From: a virus
IMG/VR virus record: IMGVR_UViG_3300020424_000003
Coordinates: 1-64,000 of that record
Length of the DNA: 64,000 bases
Direction: 5' to 3' (one strand)
Numbering within the stretch: the stretch's first letter is position 1; every line of letters starts with the position of its first letter. A model generated the notes under the pieces. That model worked only from the letters and a program-made list of their open reading frames with translations. It was not told the origin of the DNA and made no database searches. The position numbers were made by a program, and so were the translations under genes. Below, piece after piece: positions 30,754-40,079 of this stretch.

Positions 30754-31074
30754 TTATTTACGAACAACGTCAGCCATGCCGGCTGGTGCTTGTACAATAC
30801 TGCTTGTCTGATTTGTGTATGCGTCTGCAAATTGTTTTGCTGTTTTGTGTATTAAAGTGATTGCACTATGCTTAATACTGTATGACAAAGCCATGTCGGC
30901 AGTAAATAAAAACTGTTGTAATCCTATACCTTTTTGGCCTGCGACTAATGTCAAAGGTTTGTTTACCTTGATCTTGGTGTCATCATCTGCTTCAAACTTT
31001 CCAACAAGCTCTTCGCCAGATGTAAGTTTAATAGTTATAACGTCTCCAACTTTATAAGGTGTTTCAATTAACAT
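30754..31074 (-). CDS. Hypothetical Sm-like/beta-barrel protein (106 aa)
   Basis: VGDVITIKLTSGEELVGKFE and DTKIKVNKPLTLVAG form a five-strand Sm/SH3-like barrel pattern common to T4-like phage small proteins. The C-terminal half is helical and Ala/Thr-rich (KTAKQFADAYTNQTSSIVQ). Immediately downstream of glutaredoxin. Function unknown. Confidence 0.5.
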   Translation of the reverse strand: MLIETPYKVGDVITIKLTSGEELVGKFEADDDTKIKVNKPLTLVAGQKGIGLQQFLFTADMALSYSIKHSAITLIHKTAKQFADAYTNQTSSIVQAPAGMADVVRK

Positions 31075-31082
31075 TTAATCTC

Positions 31083-31367
31083 CTAGTGTGCATGGTTCAT
31101 TCCGTGTTGTTCCATGTGTTCTACTAATTGTTCATACCCTCCTACATACTTACCGTGCAGTATTATCTGTGGAGCAGTTCTTGGCATAGGTAATCCGTTC
31201 ACTTCAAACTCTTTCATAAGTGTTTCTACTTGGATATCCTTTCCAATAATGCTTTCCTGATATGGAATGTTCTTGCTTTGCAATAATGCTTTTGCTTTTA
31301 CACAAGAAGGACAGTTAGGTTTACTATAGACGACGGTAGTGCTAGGAGTAGCTTGTCTAGTTTCCAT
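31083..31367 (-). CDS. Glutaredoxin
   Basis: 94 aa. TTVVYSKPNCPSCVKAKALL contains the redox motif CPSC; TAPQIILHGKYVGGYEQL gives the cis-Pro and GG loop. As in T4 (NrdC), a phage glutaredoxin donates electrons to ribonucleotide reductase. It touches the nrdB stop (shared base 31367), forming an nrdB-grx unit. Confidence 0.92.
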   Translation of the reverse strand: METRQATPSTTVVYSKPNCPSCVKAKALLQSKNIPYQESIIGKDIQVETLMKEFEVNGLPMPRTAPQIILHGKYVGGYEQLVEHMEQHGMNHAH

Positions 31368-32470
31368 TATAATTTAAATCCTTTTAATTTATCTTTGTTT
31401 ACGTCTTGTTTGATTCCGCCAACGATGTAGCTTTCAACTTCAGTTTCTTGTGGTGCAACCTGAAGTCCTGCTGAACTCAACCAATGTTGTGTCCATGGTA
31501 AAGGGTTTTGTGTGGTTGGTGTATCAAAGATTGGTTTGTAACCTAATGCTTTTAATCTTCTATTGGCAATATATTCTACATAACTGCCTAACAGTCTTTC
31601 ATTCAATCCAATGATTGATCCGTCTTTCATTAAGTATTTTGCCCAAGCCTTTTCTTCTTCAACACAGGCTTTCCACATTTCATAAACTTCATCTTCACAC
31701 TCTTTGGCAATCTTTGCCATGTCTGGATCATCTTCTCCACGCATCCAGTTCTTTAATACGTGTGAACTTAATGCAAGATGTTGTGCTTCATCTCTTGCAA
31801 TCAAAGAAATAATCTTAGCTGAACCTTCCATAAGTTTCAGTTCGCCAAATGCAAAGGTACAAGCAAATGAAACATAAAATCTTAAACCTTCTAAGATGTT
31901 TACGTTCATCATTGCTAGATACATTTTCTTTTTAACATCTAACATTGTGCCTTTTTTCAAATGTGTAAACTTGTCTGCGGCTTCTGTAAACGCATCATAG
32001 TTTTTGGTTACAGAAATAGCTCTTTCAATAATTTTGTCATCATCTAAAATAGTATCTAATACTTCACTTGGATCAGCATAGACATTTTTCATGATGTGTG
32101 TGTATGAACGTGAATGGATTGTTTCAAAGAAATCCCAAGTAACAATACAACCTTCTAGTTCTGGAATACTTACGTGTGGTAGAAAAGCCAAGCATGGACC
32201 TCTACCCTGTACACTATCTAATAGTGTTTGATATTTTAAGTTTGATGTGAATATATGTTTCTGTTCAGGACGAAAGTTCGCATAGTCTGATCTGTCTTTT
32301 TGCAGACTTACTTCTTCAGGTCTCCAAAAATAACCTAACATAGTTTGATTAAGTTTGTCAAACACAGGGAACTTGAATACATCATATCTCTGTGTGTTCT
32401 GGTCTGCTCCAAAAAACATATATTGCTTTGTGAAGTCAATTTTTTCTCTATTAAAAACTGTCTTTGCCAT
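31367..32470 (-). CDS. nrdB: Ribonucleotide reductase class I small subunit
   Basis: 367 aa. Diiron ligands appear in ILEGLRFYVSFACTFAF and LIARDEAQHLALSSHV, with an earlier FFETIHSRSY segment. It generates the stable radical used by NrdA to reduce NDPs. The order nrdA-nrdB-glutaredoxin supports dNTP synthesis for replication. A sigma-70-like promoter lies 32 nt upstream. Confidence 0.95.
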   Translation of the reverse strand: MAKTVFNREKIDFTKQYMFFGADQNTQRYDVFKFPVFDKLNQTMLGYFWRPEEVSLQKDRSDYANFRPEQKHIFTSNLKYQTLLDSVQGRGPCLAFLPHVSIPELEGCIVTWDFFETIHSRSYTHIMKNVYADPSEVLDTILDDDKIIERAISVTKNYDAFTEAADKFTHLKKGTMLDVKKKMYLAMMNVNILEGLRFYVSFACTFAFGELKLMEGSAKIISLIARDEAQHLALSSHVLKNWMRGEDDPDMAKIAKECEDEVYEMWKACVEEEKAWAKYLMKDGSIIGLNERLLGSYVEYIANRRLKALGYKPIFDTPTTQNPLPWTQHWLSSAGLQVAPQETEVESYIVGGIKQDVNKDKLKGFKL

Positions 32471-32501
32471 CTTTTTCTCTTTCTACTCTTCTACTCTCTT
32501 T

Positions 32502-32530
32502 AAATTAACATCACTTTGCAAATACGTCAA
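32502..32530 (-). promoter_or_regulatory. Sigma-70-like promoter for nrdB
   Basis: TTGACG (32525-32530), 17-nt spacer, TAATTT (32502-32507) on the minus strand, in the nrdA-nrdB gap. Confidence 0.5.
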
Positions 32531-32532
32531 CC

Positions 32533-34884
32533 TTAAATTGCACATGATTCACAAACTTCATCCTCATCTTCAGCCTTTACTTGACTGTCTGTTAAACCAA
32601 CTTGTGGTTCAAATGGTTTTTCTTTATAAGCGATCTCAGTTTTGATTTCATCTTCACTAGGATCAGTCTTAAAGTCATATGTGTTTTGGTAATAAGAAGT
32701 TTTCCAACCATACTTATAAGTGGTTAGCATATCTTGTAGCATAACACTCATTGGCACTTCATTGTTTTCGAAGTGTGTAGGATTGTAACTCCAGTTACCT
32801 GAAATTGCCTGATCAAAAAACTTTTGCATCACTGCAACAATTTTTATATAACCCTCATTACTTGGCATATCCCATAATAACGTATAGTTATTCTTTAACG
32901 TTTGATACTGTGGAACAATCTGCTTAAGAGGCCCTTTTTTTGACTTCTTAATGGACAAGAACCCTCTAGGTGGTTCGATTCCGTTTGTTGCGTTCGACAC
33001 AATGGAACTGCTCTCCGAAGGCATCTGTGCGGACAATGTTGAGTGCCGTAGACCGTGAAGTCCAATGCTCTTGCGAAGATCATCCCAGTCATATTTTAAC
33101 GTGATCGAACAAACTTCGTCCAGTTCCTTTTTGTATGTATCAATTGGTAATATACCATCACTGTATTTAGTACGATCAAAATATTCACACTTGCCTTTTT
33201 CCTGTGCTAATTTATTACTTGCTACCAATAGATAGTATTGAAATGCTTCTGTTAGCTCATGCACTTTAGTAAGTGCTTTTTTATCATTATACTTAACACC
33301 ATTCTTTGCAAGGTAATGTGCAAGTCCAATATATCCAACACCAAGACTTCTTCTTGCTTTGGTTGAAACTTCTGCGGCTTTCACAGGATAACGTTGGTAG
33401 TCAATAACTTCGTCTAATGCTCTAACTGCCAAGTCACATAAATCTTCTAACTCCTCAAGATCTTTTAATACACCAACATTGATTGCAGATAAAATACAAA
33501 GTGCTATCTCACCGTCAGGATCATCAATGTGTTGCAATGGTTTAGTTGGCAAAGTAATCTCTTGGCAAAGGTTGCTCATGTAAACAGGATCTTTGAAAGA
33601 GCTGTGTGTGTTTGCATGATCAACATTCATGATATATATTCTTCCTGTTTCTGCACGTTCTTTTATTAATGCAGAAAACAATTCCATTGCTTTGATCTTC
33701 TTTTTCTTAATTGAAGTTTTGCGTTCATATTTTTCATACAGTTCTTGGAACTTTTCTTGATCTGCATAAAATGAATCATATAACTCTGGAACATCATGTG
33801 GAGAAAATAAAGTTATCTCTTCGTCATTTAAAAGTCTTTCATACATGACTTTGTTTAATTGAATTGAATAATCTAATCTTCTTACTCTGTTATCTTCTGT
33901 TCCTTTGTTATTCTTTAGCACTAGGATATCTTCTATCTCATAATGCCAAAAAGGAAAGTGTGTTGTTGCATTACCACCACGTACTCCATTCTGTGTGCAA
34001 CATCTTACAGTTGATTCGAATTTTTTAAGAAAAGGAATTACTCCTGTGTGTGCAACCTCACCACCTCTAATTTTAGAATTGATGGCTCTGATTCTTCCTG
34101 CATTGATTCCAATACCTGCTCTCTGTGCCGTGTATCTTCCTATGGCCATATCGCTAGAAAAAATGCTGTCAAGTGTATCATCTATGTCCACTAATACGCA
34201 AGAAGCAAATTGTCTCAACGGTGTTCTCACACCTGCCATAATGGGAGTAGGAATATTAATTTTAAATAATGATGTTGCGTCATAGTATCTTTTTACTATA
34301 GACATTCTTTTATCTTTAGGATAATCTGCAAATAGTGTTGCCGCAATCATCATGTACATCACTTGTGGTGATTCATGTATGTCACCTGTGCTTCTATCTT
34401 GCACAAGATATTTGTCAACAATTTGTCTCAGTCCTGCATAGGTAAAATTTTCATCTCTACTATGTTTGATCCAACTATTCAACTTCTTTAATTCTGTTTG
34501 TGTATATTTTTCTTTGATAGCAGGGTCGTATACGCCTCTATCAATATTTCTATCTATTATTTTTGTAAGCGGAATAGGAGTGTATTGTCCAAACGTTTCT
34601 TTGTAAATCGGATATAACAACAATCGTGCCGCAACATATTGATAATTGGGGTTATCCAATGTGATCAAATCGTTAGATGATTTAATTAATATTTCTTGTA
34701 TTTCTTCTGTTGACATTCCATCATAAAATTGTATGTTCGCAGTCATCTCAACTTGCGAAGCACTAACATTTGATAGTCCTTCACAGGCTTCTTCTACTAC
34801 AAAATGAATTTTATTGATGTCTAATGGTACACTTGTTCCGTCACGTTTAATGATATGAATTCCGACGCCGTTTGACATTCTCAA
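32533..34884 (-). CDS. nrdA: Ribonucleotide reductase class I large subunit
   Basis: 783 aa, full length (E. coli 761). N-terminal ATP-cone (GIHIIKRDGTSVPLDINKI), active-site cysteines in RQFASCVLVD, YMSNLCQEI (N-x-C-x-E) and IALCILSAIN, and a C-terminal shuttle pair CESC four residues from the end. The presence of the ATP-cone suggests allosteric activity control is retained, unlike many phage enzymes that lost it. Confidence 0.96.
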   Translation of the reverse strand: MRMSNGVGIHIIKRDGTSVPLDINKIHFVVEEACEGLSNVSASQVEMTANIQFYDGMSTEEIQEILIKSSNDLITLDNPNYQYVAARLLLYPIYKETFGQYTPIPLTKIIDRNIDRGVYDPAIKEKYTQTELKKLNSWIKHSRDENFTYAGLRQIVDKYLVQDRSTGDIHESPQVMYMMIAATLFADYPKDKRMSIVKRYYDATSLFKINIPTPIMAGVRTPLRQFASCVLVDIDDTLDSIFSSDMAIGRYTAQRAGIGINAGRIRAINSKIRGGEVAHTGVIPFLKKFESTVRCCTQNGVRGGNATTHFPFWHYEIEDILVLKNNKGTEDNRVRRLDYSIQLNKVMYERLLNDEEITLFSPHDVPELYDSFYADQEKFQELYEKYERKTSIKKKKIKAMELFSALIKERAETGRIYIMNVDHANTHSSFKDPVYMSNLCQEITLPTKPLQHIDDPDGEIALCILSAINVGVLKDLEELEDLCDLAVRALDEVIDYQRYPVKAAEVSTKARRSLGVGYIGLAHYLAKNGVKYNDKKALTKVHELTEAFQYYLLVASNKLAQEKGKCEYFDRTKYSDGILPIDTYKKELDEVCSITLKYDWDDLRKSIGLHGLRHSTLSAQMPSESSSIVSNATNGIEPPRGFLSIKKSKKGPLKQIVPQYQTLKNNYTLLWDMPSNEGYIKIVAVMQKFFDQAISGNWSYNPTHFENNEVPMSVMLQDMLTTYKYGWKTSYYQNTYDFKTDPSEDEIKTEIAYKEKPFEPQVGLTDSQVKAEDEDEVCESCAI

Positions 34885-34927
34885 TAACTCCTGTTAATTT
34901 TTAATCTACTACGTGATGATATTGTAT

Positions 34928-35353
34928 TTATTGTAATGCTGGCATCGTGTAAATGCGTTGTGAAACAAAATTTGTGGGTAAGTCACTCTTTTGAACAACT
35001 TCATTGTACTTGTAACACAAAACGTAATTTCCAATACAAACAGGATAACATAATTCATCTTCTTCGTAGTCCTTAACTATATGTATCTCGAATTTGTCTC
35101 GAGAAAACCTATTAGTTAATTGTAAAGTGTAACATACTCCAAGGCTGTTTGTCAAGTCGCAAATGCTGTTTTGAGCGAGAAGTTCCCATGGAGTGGGCCA
35201 AGTGTCCATATTCCACGGATCTACACTCAGTTTACTCCTTGCCAACTTGTTGTAATAGTTTATTACGTCCTGAAAAGGATTGAGACTTACCTCTAGTTGT
35301 TTTCTAAATTGTGTCCAGTTAACGAGTTTAAGCTCGTAATTGTTGTGGGGCAT
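34928..35353 (-). CDS. Hypothetical protein (141 aa)
   Basis: Mixed fold: LVNWTQFRKQLEVSLNPFQD, DPWNMDTWPTPWELLAQN with several Trp, then a beta region YTLQLTNRFSRDKFEIHIV and CYPVCIGNYVLCYKYN. The type recurs next to fibre genes in T4-like marine phages. It starts 2 nt after the tailspike gene, so it may assist or accompany it. Confidence 0.5.
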   Translation of the reverse strand: MPHNNYELKLVNWTQFRKQLEVSLNPFQDVINYYNKLARSKLSVDPWNMDTWPTPWELLAQNSICDLTNSLGVCYTLQLTNRFSRDKFEIHIVKDYEEDELCYPVCIGNYVLCYKYNEVVQKSDLPTNFVSQRIYTMPALQ

Positions 35354-35354
35354 A

Positions 35355-36983
35355 TTAAGTTTTGTATCTTAATTTAAATAATATGTCACCTGTGTCAGAC
35401 GTTGTCGTGTTCTTCATTGAAATTACAACTGTGTCGTTAGTTGCATCACTGTTTTCATCTGCAAGTGCAACGGAAAATTCTATATTGGTAGCATAACTGC
35501 TACTTCCAAGATATGTGTAGTCATCTGTAACAGATGCAGTACCATCAGCTAGGTTAACCAATATGTCTAGTTTACCTTCTCTGACTGCATTTACTTGACT
35601 TGATTTGTAAATGTATTCTACTTCTACATTTCTTGTAGCATAACCTGGACATCTTAAAACTCTTACTGCTGAGTTTTGTTGTGTCACCGGAAATCTATAA
35701 CTGTATGAATTATCAAACACTCCAGGGCCTTCTACTTCCGGAATGTATCTGTATCCTGAAATAAAGTTTTGATTAAAACTAAGGTCGCTTGTTCTTGTAA
35801 AAAAGTCATCAGTTGAATAATTGCTAAGAGCAGTACCATCTGTAAATTTTATAATGCTGTGTGATGCGTTTCCTTCATTACCACCATTGTTTCCTACACT
35901 TGTAAACCTGTTGTTGTTTGAACTGTTGAAGTTTCCTTTGTGTATGAAAATTCCTTGTTGGTCAATGTCATGAAACTCACAGTTTGTAAATGCGTTTCTT
36001 TGTGGACCTGTTGCCATACCTTGTTGTCCAATGGTTGTGTTGGCTCCAAAGTATACTCCGTAACTTAACGTGTCAAACTCACACTTGTCAAATGTATTTT
36101 CTACCACATCAAAATCTGAAACAACACCTGTACCAAATCCTTTTATCTTAACATTCTTAAATTTGTTTCTATTACAACTTACCGCAGTTGATAAACTGTT
36201 CATTCTAATTGCATTCTGATTGGCACCTGCGGCTGTACCACTTGTCCAACCACCTTGAATAATAAGATCTTCAAAGGTACTTTCTTTACATGAAACCAAA
36301 CTAATTCCTAAGTTTGTTGTATTCTGTATGATAGTAAATCCTTTTAATAAAATTTTCTGTGCTTGATTAAGTGTTGTGCTTGAACTGTCTTGTGCATAAC
36401 TTCCTGGTGTTGAACCTGAATTTACAGTTTCAAACACAGGTGCATTTCCACCTTGTGTAATTTTTACTTTGTCTTGTCCTGCACCAACGATAGTTGTATA
36501 AGGTGGCAGTTTTAAACTTGCAGACAATAAGTATTCACCTGCTGGTATTTCTAATGTAACTCTACTTGCAGTTGATCCTTTGGTTGCACTATTTAAATAA
36601 AGCTGGTCAATGGCTCTTTGCATAACCACTGTTTGATCTGAACCATCACCTGATGCTCCAAATGATTTAACACTTACTTTTTCATCTAATCTTTCTTGTA
36701 GTGTTCTTGCCACAGGTAACATTGAAGTTGTGCCTGTTTGCATTGTAGCAACGTTCTTTTGAAATGTGTATTGATCTGCGAAACTGAACAAGTTATCATG
36801 TTCTGTTAGTATCTTGCTATTACCTACTGCTGGAGATCCTTCTGAAACTGAACCATTACCTATGTACAGTTCACGTGTGTCTACTGCCCAACCAAACTCA
36901 CCACCTGCTAGTTGTGGAATGCCTGAGCCAACATTTTTTTGACCTCTACGTACTTGAATTCTTGATATTTGTACTATTGCCAC
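35355..36983 (-). CDS. Tailspike/tail fibre with pectate-lyase-like beta-helix
   Basis: 542 aa. The N-terminus VQISRIQVRRGQKNVGSG then GGEFGWAVDTRELYIGNG matches phage fibre attachment domains. SVKSFGASGDGSDQTVVMQRAID then LEIPAGEYLLSASLKLPPYT is the entry of a pectate-lyase_3-type right-handed beta-helix with many Asn/Gly rungs. It probably binds and perhaps degrades a surface polysaccharide; catalytic residues cannot be assigned. Confidence 0.8.
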   Translation of the reverse strand: MAIVQISRIQVRRGQKNVGSGIPQLAGGEFGWAVDTRELYIGNGSVSEGSPAVGNSKILTEHDNLFSFADQYTFQKNVATMQTGTTSMLPVARTLQERLDEKVSVKSFGASGDGSDQTVVMQRAIDQLYLNSATKGSTASRVTLEIPAGEYLLSASLKLPPYTTIVGAGQDKVKITQGGNAPVFETVNSGSTPGSYAQDSSSTTLNQAQKILLKGFTIIQNTTNLGISLVSCKESTFEDLIIQGGWTSGTAAGANQNAIRMNSLSTAVSCNRNKFKNVKIKGFGTGVVSDFDVVENTFDKCEFDTLSYGVYFGANTTIGQQGMATGPQRNAFTNCEFHDIDQQGIFIHKGNFNSSNNNRFTSVGNNGGNEGNASHSIIKFTDGTALSNYSTDDFFTRTSDLSFNQNFISGYRYIPEVEGPGVFDNSYSYRFPVTQQNSAVRVLRCPGYATRNVEVEYIYKSSQVNAVREGKLDILVNLADGTASVTDDYTYLGSSSYATNIEFSVALADENSDATNDTVVISMKNTTTSDTGDILFKLRYKT

Positions 36984-37003
36984 TGCATAACTCCTTATAG
37001 TTA

Positions 37004-37011
37004 TATTTATG
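37004..37011 (-). promoter_or_regulatory. T4-like late promoter box for the tailspike
   Basis: CATAAATATA on the minus strand, 21 nt before the ATG at 36983 with AAGGAG in between: good late-promoter geometry. Confidence 0.65.
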
Positions 37012-37687
37012 CAAACTGGTCATAGTATAGATACACCCTATCCCACCATTTAGACTCCCATGATTTAAATTCATCTGGGTATATGTCAAATTGTTGATAT
37101 TCATTGTTTCTACTGCACATAAACACATGGCCTTCCTGTATATTAGTGCCATATATTTCGTTGTGTGCTAGGGCATAGGCAGTGAGCTGAAGTTTGTAAT
37201 CTTCTACCCATTCTTCTTTCTTAGGCTTGTTTGTTTGTTTAAAGTCCATGATGCTTTCCGCACCGTTAAAGACGCCTACGAGGTCTGTAGTGCCGGCGTA
37301 AATCTTAGGATGGTATAATTGTACCTCAGACCCCCATATTTCGTCTATTTTACTTAATGCTTTGTCTTTTATGGTCGTTGCCATCTTGTTTGCTTGTTGG
37401 CTGTAAGGGTTTGATCCAGCAGATGGCCAGTTGCCTGTTTCAACATAATCTTCAAGAAATTTGTGCATACGTGTTCCTATACTAGCGGCCTCTGTTGCTA
37501 TTTCGTTTGCCTTTGTTTCACCAACCCTTTTACGCCATTCTATCAAAGAAGTTTTGTCCTTTGTTTTATCTAGTATGGTTGTAACACTTGCAACACTATT
37601 GCCATCTGGACAAGCATAAAGTCTTTTGCCATTGACACTTTCTTTTTTAATTTCTTCGTAGTTGAACTTTTTAATTAGTAGTGTCAT
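37007..37687 (-). CDS. PD-(D/E)XK exonuclease (RecB-like)
   Basis: 226 aa from the ATG at 37687 (MTLLIKKFNYEEIKKE). The nuclease core is YAGTTDLVGVFNGAESIMDFKQ (Asp ... Asp-x-Lys) followed by DYKLQLTAYALAHN (the Q-x-x-x-Y helix). VTTILDKTKDK and GTRMHKFLEDYV near the N-terminus are typical of phage exonucleases of this family. It probably processes DNA ends in recombination or host DNA breakdown. It overlaps the upstream oxygenase by 17 nt. Confidence 0.82.
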   Translation of the reverse strand: MTLLIKKFNYEEIKKESVNGKRLYACPDGNSVASVTTILDKTKDKTSLIEWRKRVGETKANEIATEAASIGTRMHKFLEDYVETGNWPSAGSNPYSQQANKMATTIKDKALSKIDEIWGSEVQLYHPKIYAGTTDLVGVFNGAESIMDFKQTNKPKKEEWVEDYKLQLTAYALAHNEIYGTNIQEGHVFMCSRNNEYQQFDIYPDEFKSWESKWWDRVYLYYDQFA

Positions 37688-38189
37688 CTGCTTTCCATTT
37701 CGCTTTAAAATTAATAACCAACACACTTCTATCATTTGCACTAGGATAAGTTAAATGGTTTACATTGCCATTCAATATAACAAGTTTGCCTGGTGCGGGT
37801 TTGATTTCTATGTGTTGTACTTCTGTGTTTGGATGTCCTAATAAAGTTACAAGACTGCCATCTGATTCAGCAAAATACATCACTGTGCTAATTAATGATT
37901 CTTCATTTGTATGGTTATGTACTTTTTGATATCCGTGTGGTTTGTAATCTATGTACCAACTGTGTACTGCATTAATTTCTTCAATTGGAATATTATTTTC
38001 TTGTAGTTTCTTTAATGTAAAATCATAGAATCCTAAAGATATGTTATTAATATCACAGGTGTTTTGTGTTCTGTCATCATAGTCTGTGGTTTCCACAAAA
38101 CTTCTAATCATTACGTGTTTGATGTTTTCCCAATCAGGATACTTTGTTTCTATGACAAATTGTCCAGGTGCAAAATAACTATTTTCCAT
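37671..38189 (-). CDS. 2OG-Fe(II) oxygenase-like (TIGR02466-related)
   Basis: 172 aa. The core pattern NAVHSWYIDYKPHGYQKVHNH, SLISTVMYFAESDGSL, and KPAPGKLVILNGNVNHLTYP then RSVLVINFKAKW follows the marine-phage oxygenase family. First of two adjacent genes of similar design (overlap 11 nt with 38179-39039). Substrate unknown. Confidence 0.7.
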   Translation of the reverse strand: MENSYFAPGQFVIETKYPDWENIKHVMIRSFVETTDYDDRTQNTCDINNISLGFYDFTLKKLQENNIPIEEINAVHSWYIDYKPHGYQKVHNHTNEESLISTVMYFAESDGSLVTLLGHPNTEVQHIEIKPAPGKLVILNGNVNHLTYPSANDRSVLVINFKAKWKADDTTN

Positions 38190-39039
38190 CTTTCATCCAG
38201 TCATGTCTATCAGGGTCTAATTTATGCACCATGCCTGGAATAGGCTCATCAGGAGCAAAGTATTCAAAGTCAAAGTCAACAACAAATGTTCTACGTGGTT
38301 TCTTTGCAGGATATACACCATGCCATACTCTGCCGTCAAGTATTACAGTTCTACCTGGATAAGGACCAAACTGTGTCATTAACTGTGAACCATCTGGATT
38401 AGGCATCAAAGTATAAAGCATACCATTGTCTGCAGATTGTTCATTGGTTCCTGTTGTAGGTTGGGCATCCATTGCCATTACCATACTAATACACATTGGA
38501 CCGTGATTGTGTATTGCTTGATAACCTCCATCGTTATAATCAACACACCAACACTTGCTTACCTTTATTGATTTAATAGGAACACGATTACGTCTAATTT
38601 GTGACATGACCCATTTCAATAGTTTGTCCCAATTGATATTGTCAAACTTGTTTTGATCAATGGGTGGAAAGTTAGATCCAGGATTAGCAGGGTTAACTTC
38701 AAATTCTGTTTCGTTCAGTGTTTGTGAACTTGGAAATCCTACTTGCTCTGGCGTGTCTGGATTCATCTTATCCGAACGCACTACATTGCCTCCCCATTCA
38801 GGTAAGTTCTTAGGAGTCACATCATATTGATATCCTCTGAAAGTAGTTTTAATTTTGCTTTCGTCTTCGCCTCTGTATTCTTCGTTCTCAAATAACTTTA
38901 AAAAATCTTCATAGAATGGACACTTGACATCAATTATCCATTGGTTCATTGCACTATGAAATTCTGTGTTTGAATTAGGATTTACGTTTGGAGTACCTTC
39001 ATATGGATCCGGAGCCATGTGTTCTGTCTTCTCAACCAT
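38179..39039 (-). CDS. 2OG-Fe(II) oxygenase-like, longer form (286 aa)
   Basis: The C-terminal ~150 residues (KCWCVDYNDGGYQAIHNHG, SMVMAMDAQP, GPYPGRTVILDGRVWHGVYP, RRTFVVDFDFEYF) parallel the neighbour at 37671-38189, suggesting an old duplication. The N-terminal ~130 residues are a distinct, Pro/Asn-rich extension. Overlaps endonuclease III by 8 nt. Confidence 0.65.
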   Translation of the reverse strand: MVEKTEHMAPDPYEGTPNVNPNSNTEFHSAMNQWIIDVKCPFYEDFLKLFENEEYRGEDESKIKTTFRGYQYDVTPKNLPEWGGNVVRSDKMNPDTPEQVGFPSSQTLNETEFEVNPANPGSNFPPIDQNKFDNINWDKLLKWVMSQIRRNRVPIKSIKVSKCWCVDYNDGGYQAIHNHGPMCISMVMAMDAQPTTGTNEQSADNGMLYTLMPNPDGSQLMTQFGPYPGRTVILDGRVWHGVYPAKKPRRTFVVDFDFEYFAPDEPIPGMVHKLDPDRHDWMKDGK

Positions 39040-39712
39040 TTACTACCTTTCTCAGTTGTGATTTAGGAACATCAATGTGTCTTTTATCACACTCTGTATC
39101 TATCACACAAATGTTGCACTTGGGCTTTTTACTTTTGCACACTCTTTTTGCATGAGTTATAAGTTGCATATGAGCGGCGTACTTGTACTTATCGGGTGTA
39201 GATTCGTTGACAACAATACTTGACTTGCCTTCATCTAAACTATCTGTCCAACCCAATCTCCACAACAATCTAAACACATGAGTATCAACTGCTATGTAAG
39301 GTTTATTAAACACAAACCTCATTACAATGTCAGATGACTTTTTACCTACACCTGGTAACTTCATTAGTTCTTTTTGTGTGTCAGGAACACGACCATCGTA
39401 CTCCTCTAATAATTTTTTACTTGTTGCAAGAATGTTTTTGCTTTTTGCATTATATAATCCTGCAGGCTTGATTGCTTCTATCACTTGTTCCTGTGTGAGC
39501 TTTATCATTTCTTGTGGAGTTTCAGCTAATGCAAATAATTGTTTACAAGCCACAGCCGTTCTTGCATCTTGGCTTTGTGCTGACAACATAACTCCTATTA
39601 AACTTTGATAAGCTCTGCTATGAATCTTTGCGGCAGGCTTGGCGTTCCTATACTTAGGCCAATAGTCAGAAAGTCTTTCGTAAATTGTTTCAATCTGTTT
39701 TTGTGTTTTCAT
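39032..39712 (-). CDS. nth: Endonuclease III-like DNA glycosylase
   Basis: 226 aa. LMLSAQ-type helix (GVMLSAQSQDARTAV), the helix-hairpin-helix LPGVGKKSSDIV with catalytic Lys125, VDTHVFRL with Asp143, and a C-terminal 4Fe-4S loop C192-x6-C199-x2-C202-x5-C208. It excises oxidised pyrimidines and nicks abasic sites. The next gene upstream encodes an Nfu-type Fe-S scaffold that could supply the cluster. Confidence 0.93.
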   Translation of the reverse strand: MKTQKQIETIYERLSDYWPKYRNAKPAAKIHSRAYQSLIGVMLSAQSQDARTAVACKQLFALAETPQEMIKLTQEQVIEAIKPAGLYNAKSKNILATSKKLLEEYDGRVPDTQKELMKLPGVGKKSSDIVMRFVFNKPYIAVDTHVFRLLWRLGWTDSLDEGKSSIVVNESTPDKYKYAAHMQLITHAKRVCKSKKPKCNICVIDTECDKRHIDVPKSQLRKVVNG

Positions 39713-40079
39713 CTGTGGTTGGCTCTTGTTCTAGTTCATCTAACATTTCATCATATGACTTGCCTGGATTTTCCCAACTGCTATACATATTAGGTTCTTG
39801 TGTATAGTAAGGATCATTAAAGTTGGGATCATCAACTCCTTCTACTGCATTAACTTCAGGTATGTAATGCTTCAACATATTTTCTACACCAAGTTTCAAT
39901 GTTACTGAACTACTAGCACAACCAGAACAAGCACCTGACATAAGCATCAATGCAACGCCTGTGTCCATATCAAAGTCTTGTAACTTAACAACACCACCGT
40001 GCATCTCTACACTAGGTTGTATGTTCTTTTCAACTATTGAATTTATCTCTTCAACTATTTGTTCTTTTGTTCTACTCAT
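39690..40079 (-). CDS. Nfu/NifU C-terminal-type Fe-S scaffold
   Basis: 129 aa. EEINSIVEKNIQPSVEMHGG, VKLQDFDMDTGVALMLMSG, A-C51-SG-C54-ASSSVTLKLGVENML: the CxxC of the NifU C-terminal domain. An acidic tail (DELEQEPTTDEN) follows. It assembles or transfers Fe-S clusters. It overlaps endonuclease III by 23 nt, so cluster delivery to that enzyme is the obvious hypothesis. Confidence 0.9.
   Translation of the reverse strand: MSRTKEQIVEEINSIVEKNIQPSVEMHGGVVKLQDFDMDTGVALMLMSGACSGCASSSVTLKLGVENMLKHYIPEVNAVEGVDDPNFNDPYYTQEPNMYSSWENPGKSYDEMLDELEQEPTTDENTKTD

Noticed and set aside
32895-33092. 65-aa minus-strand ORF within nrdA
   Set aside because: It is an alternative frame inside a well-conserved RNR coding region with no ribosome site.
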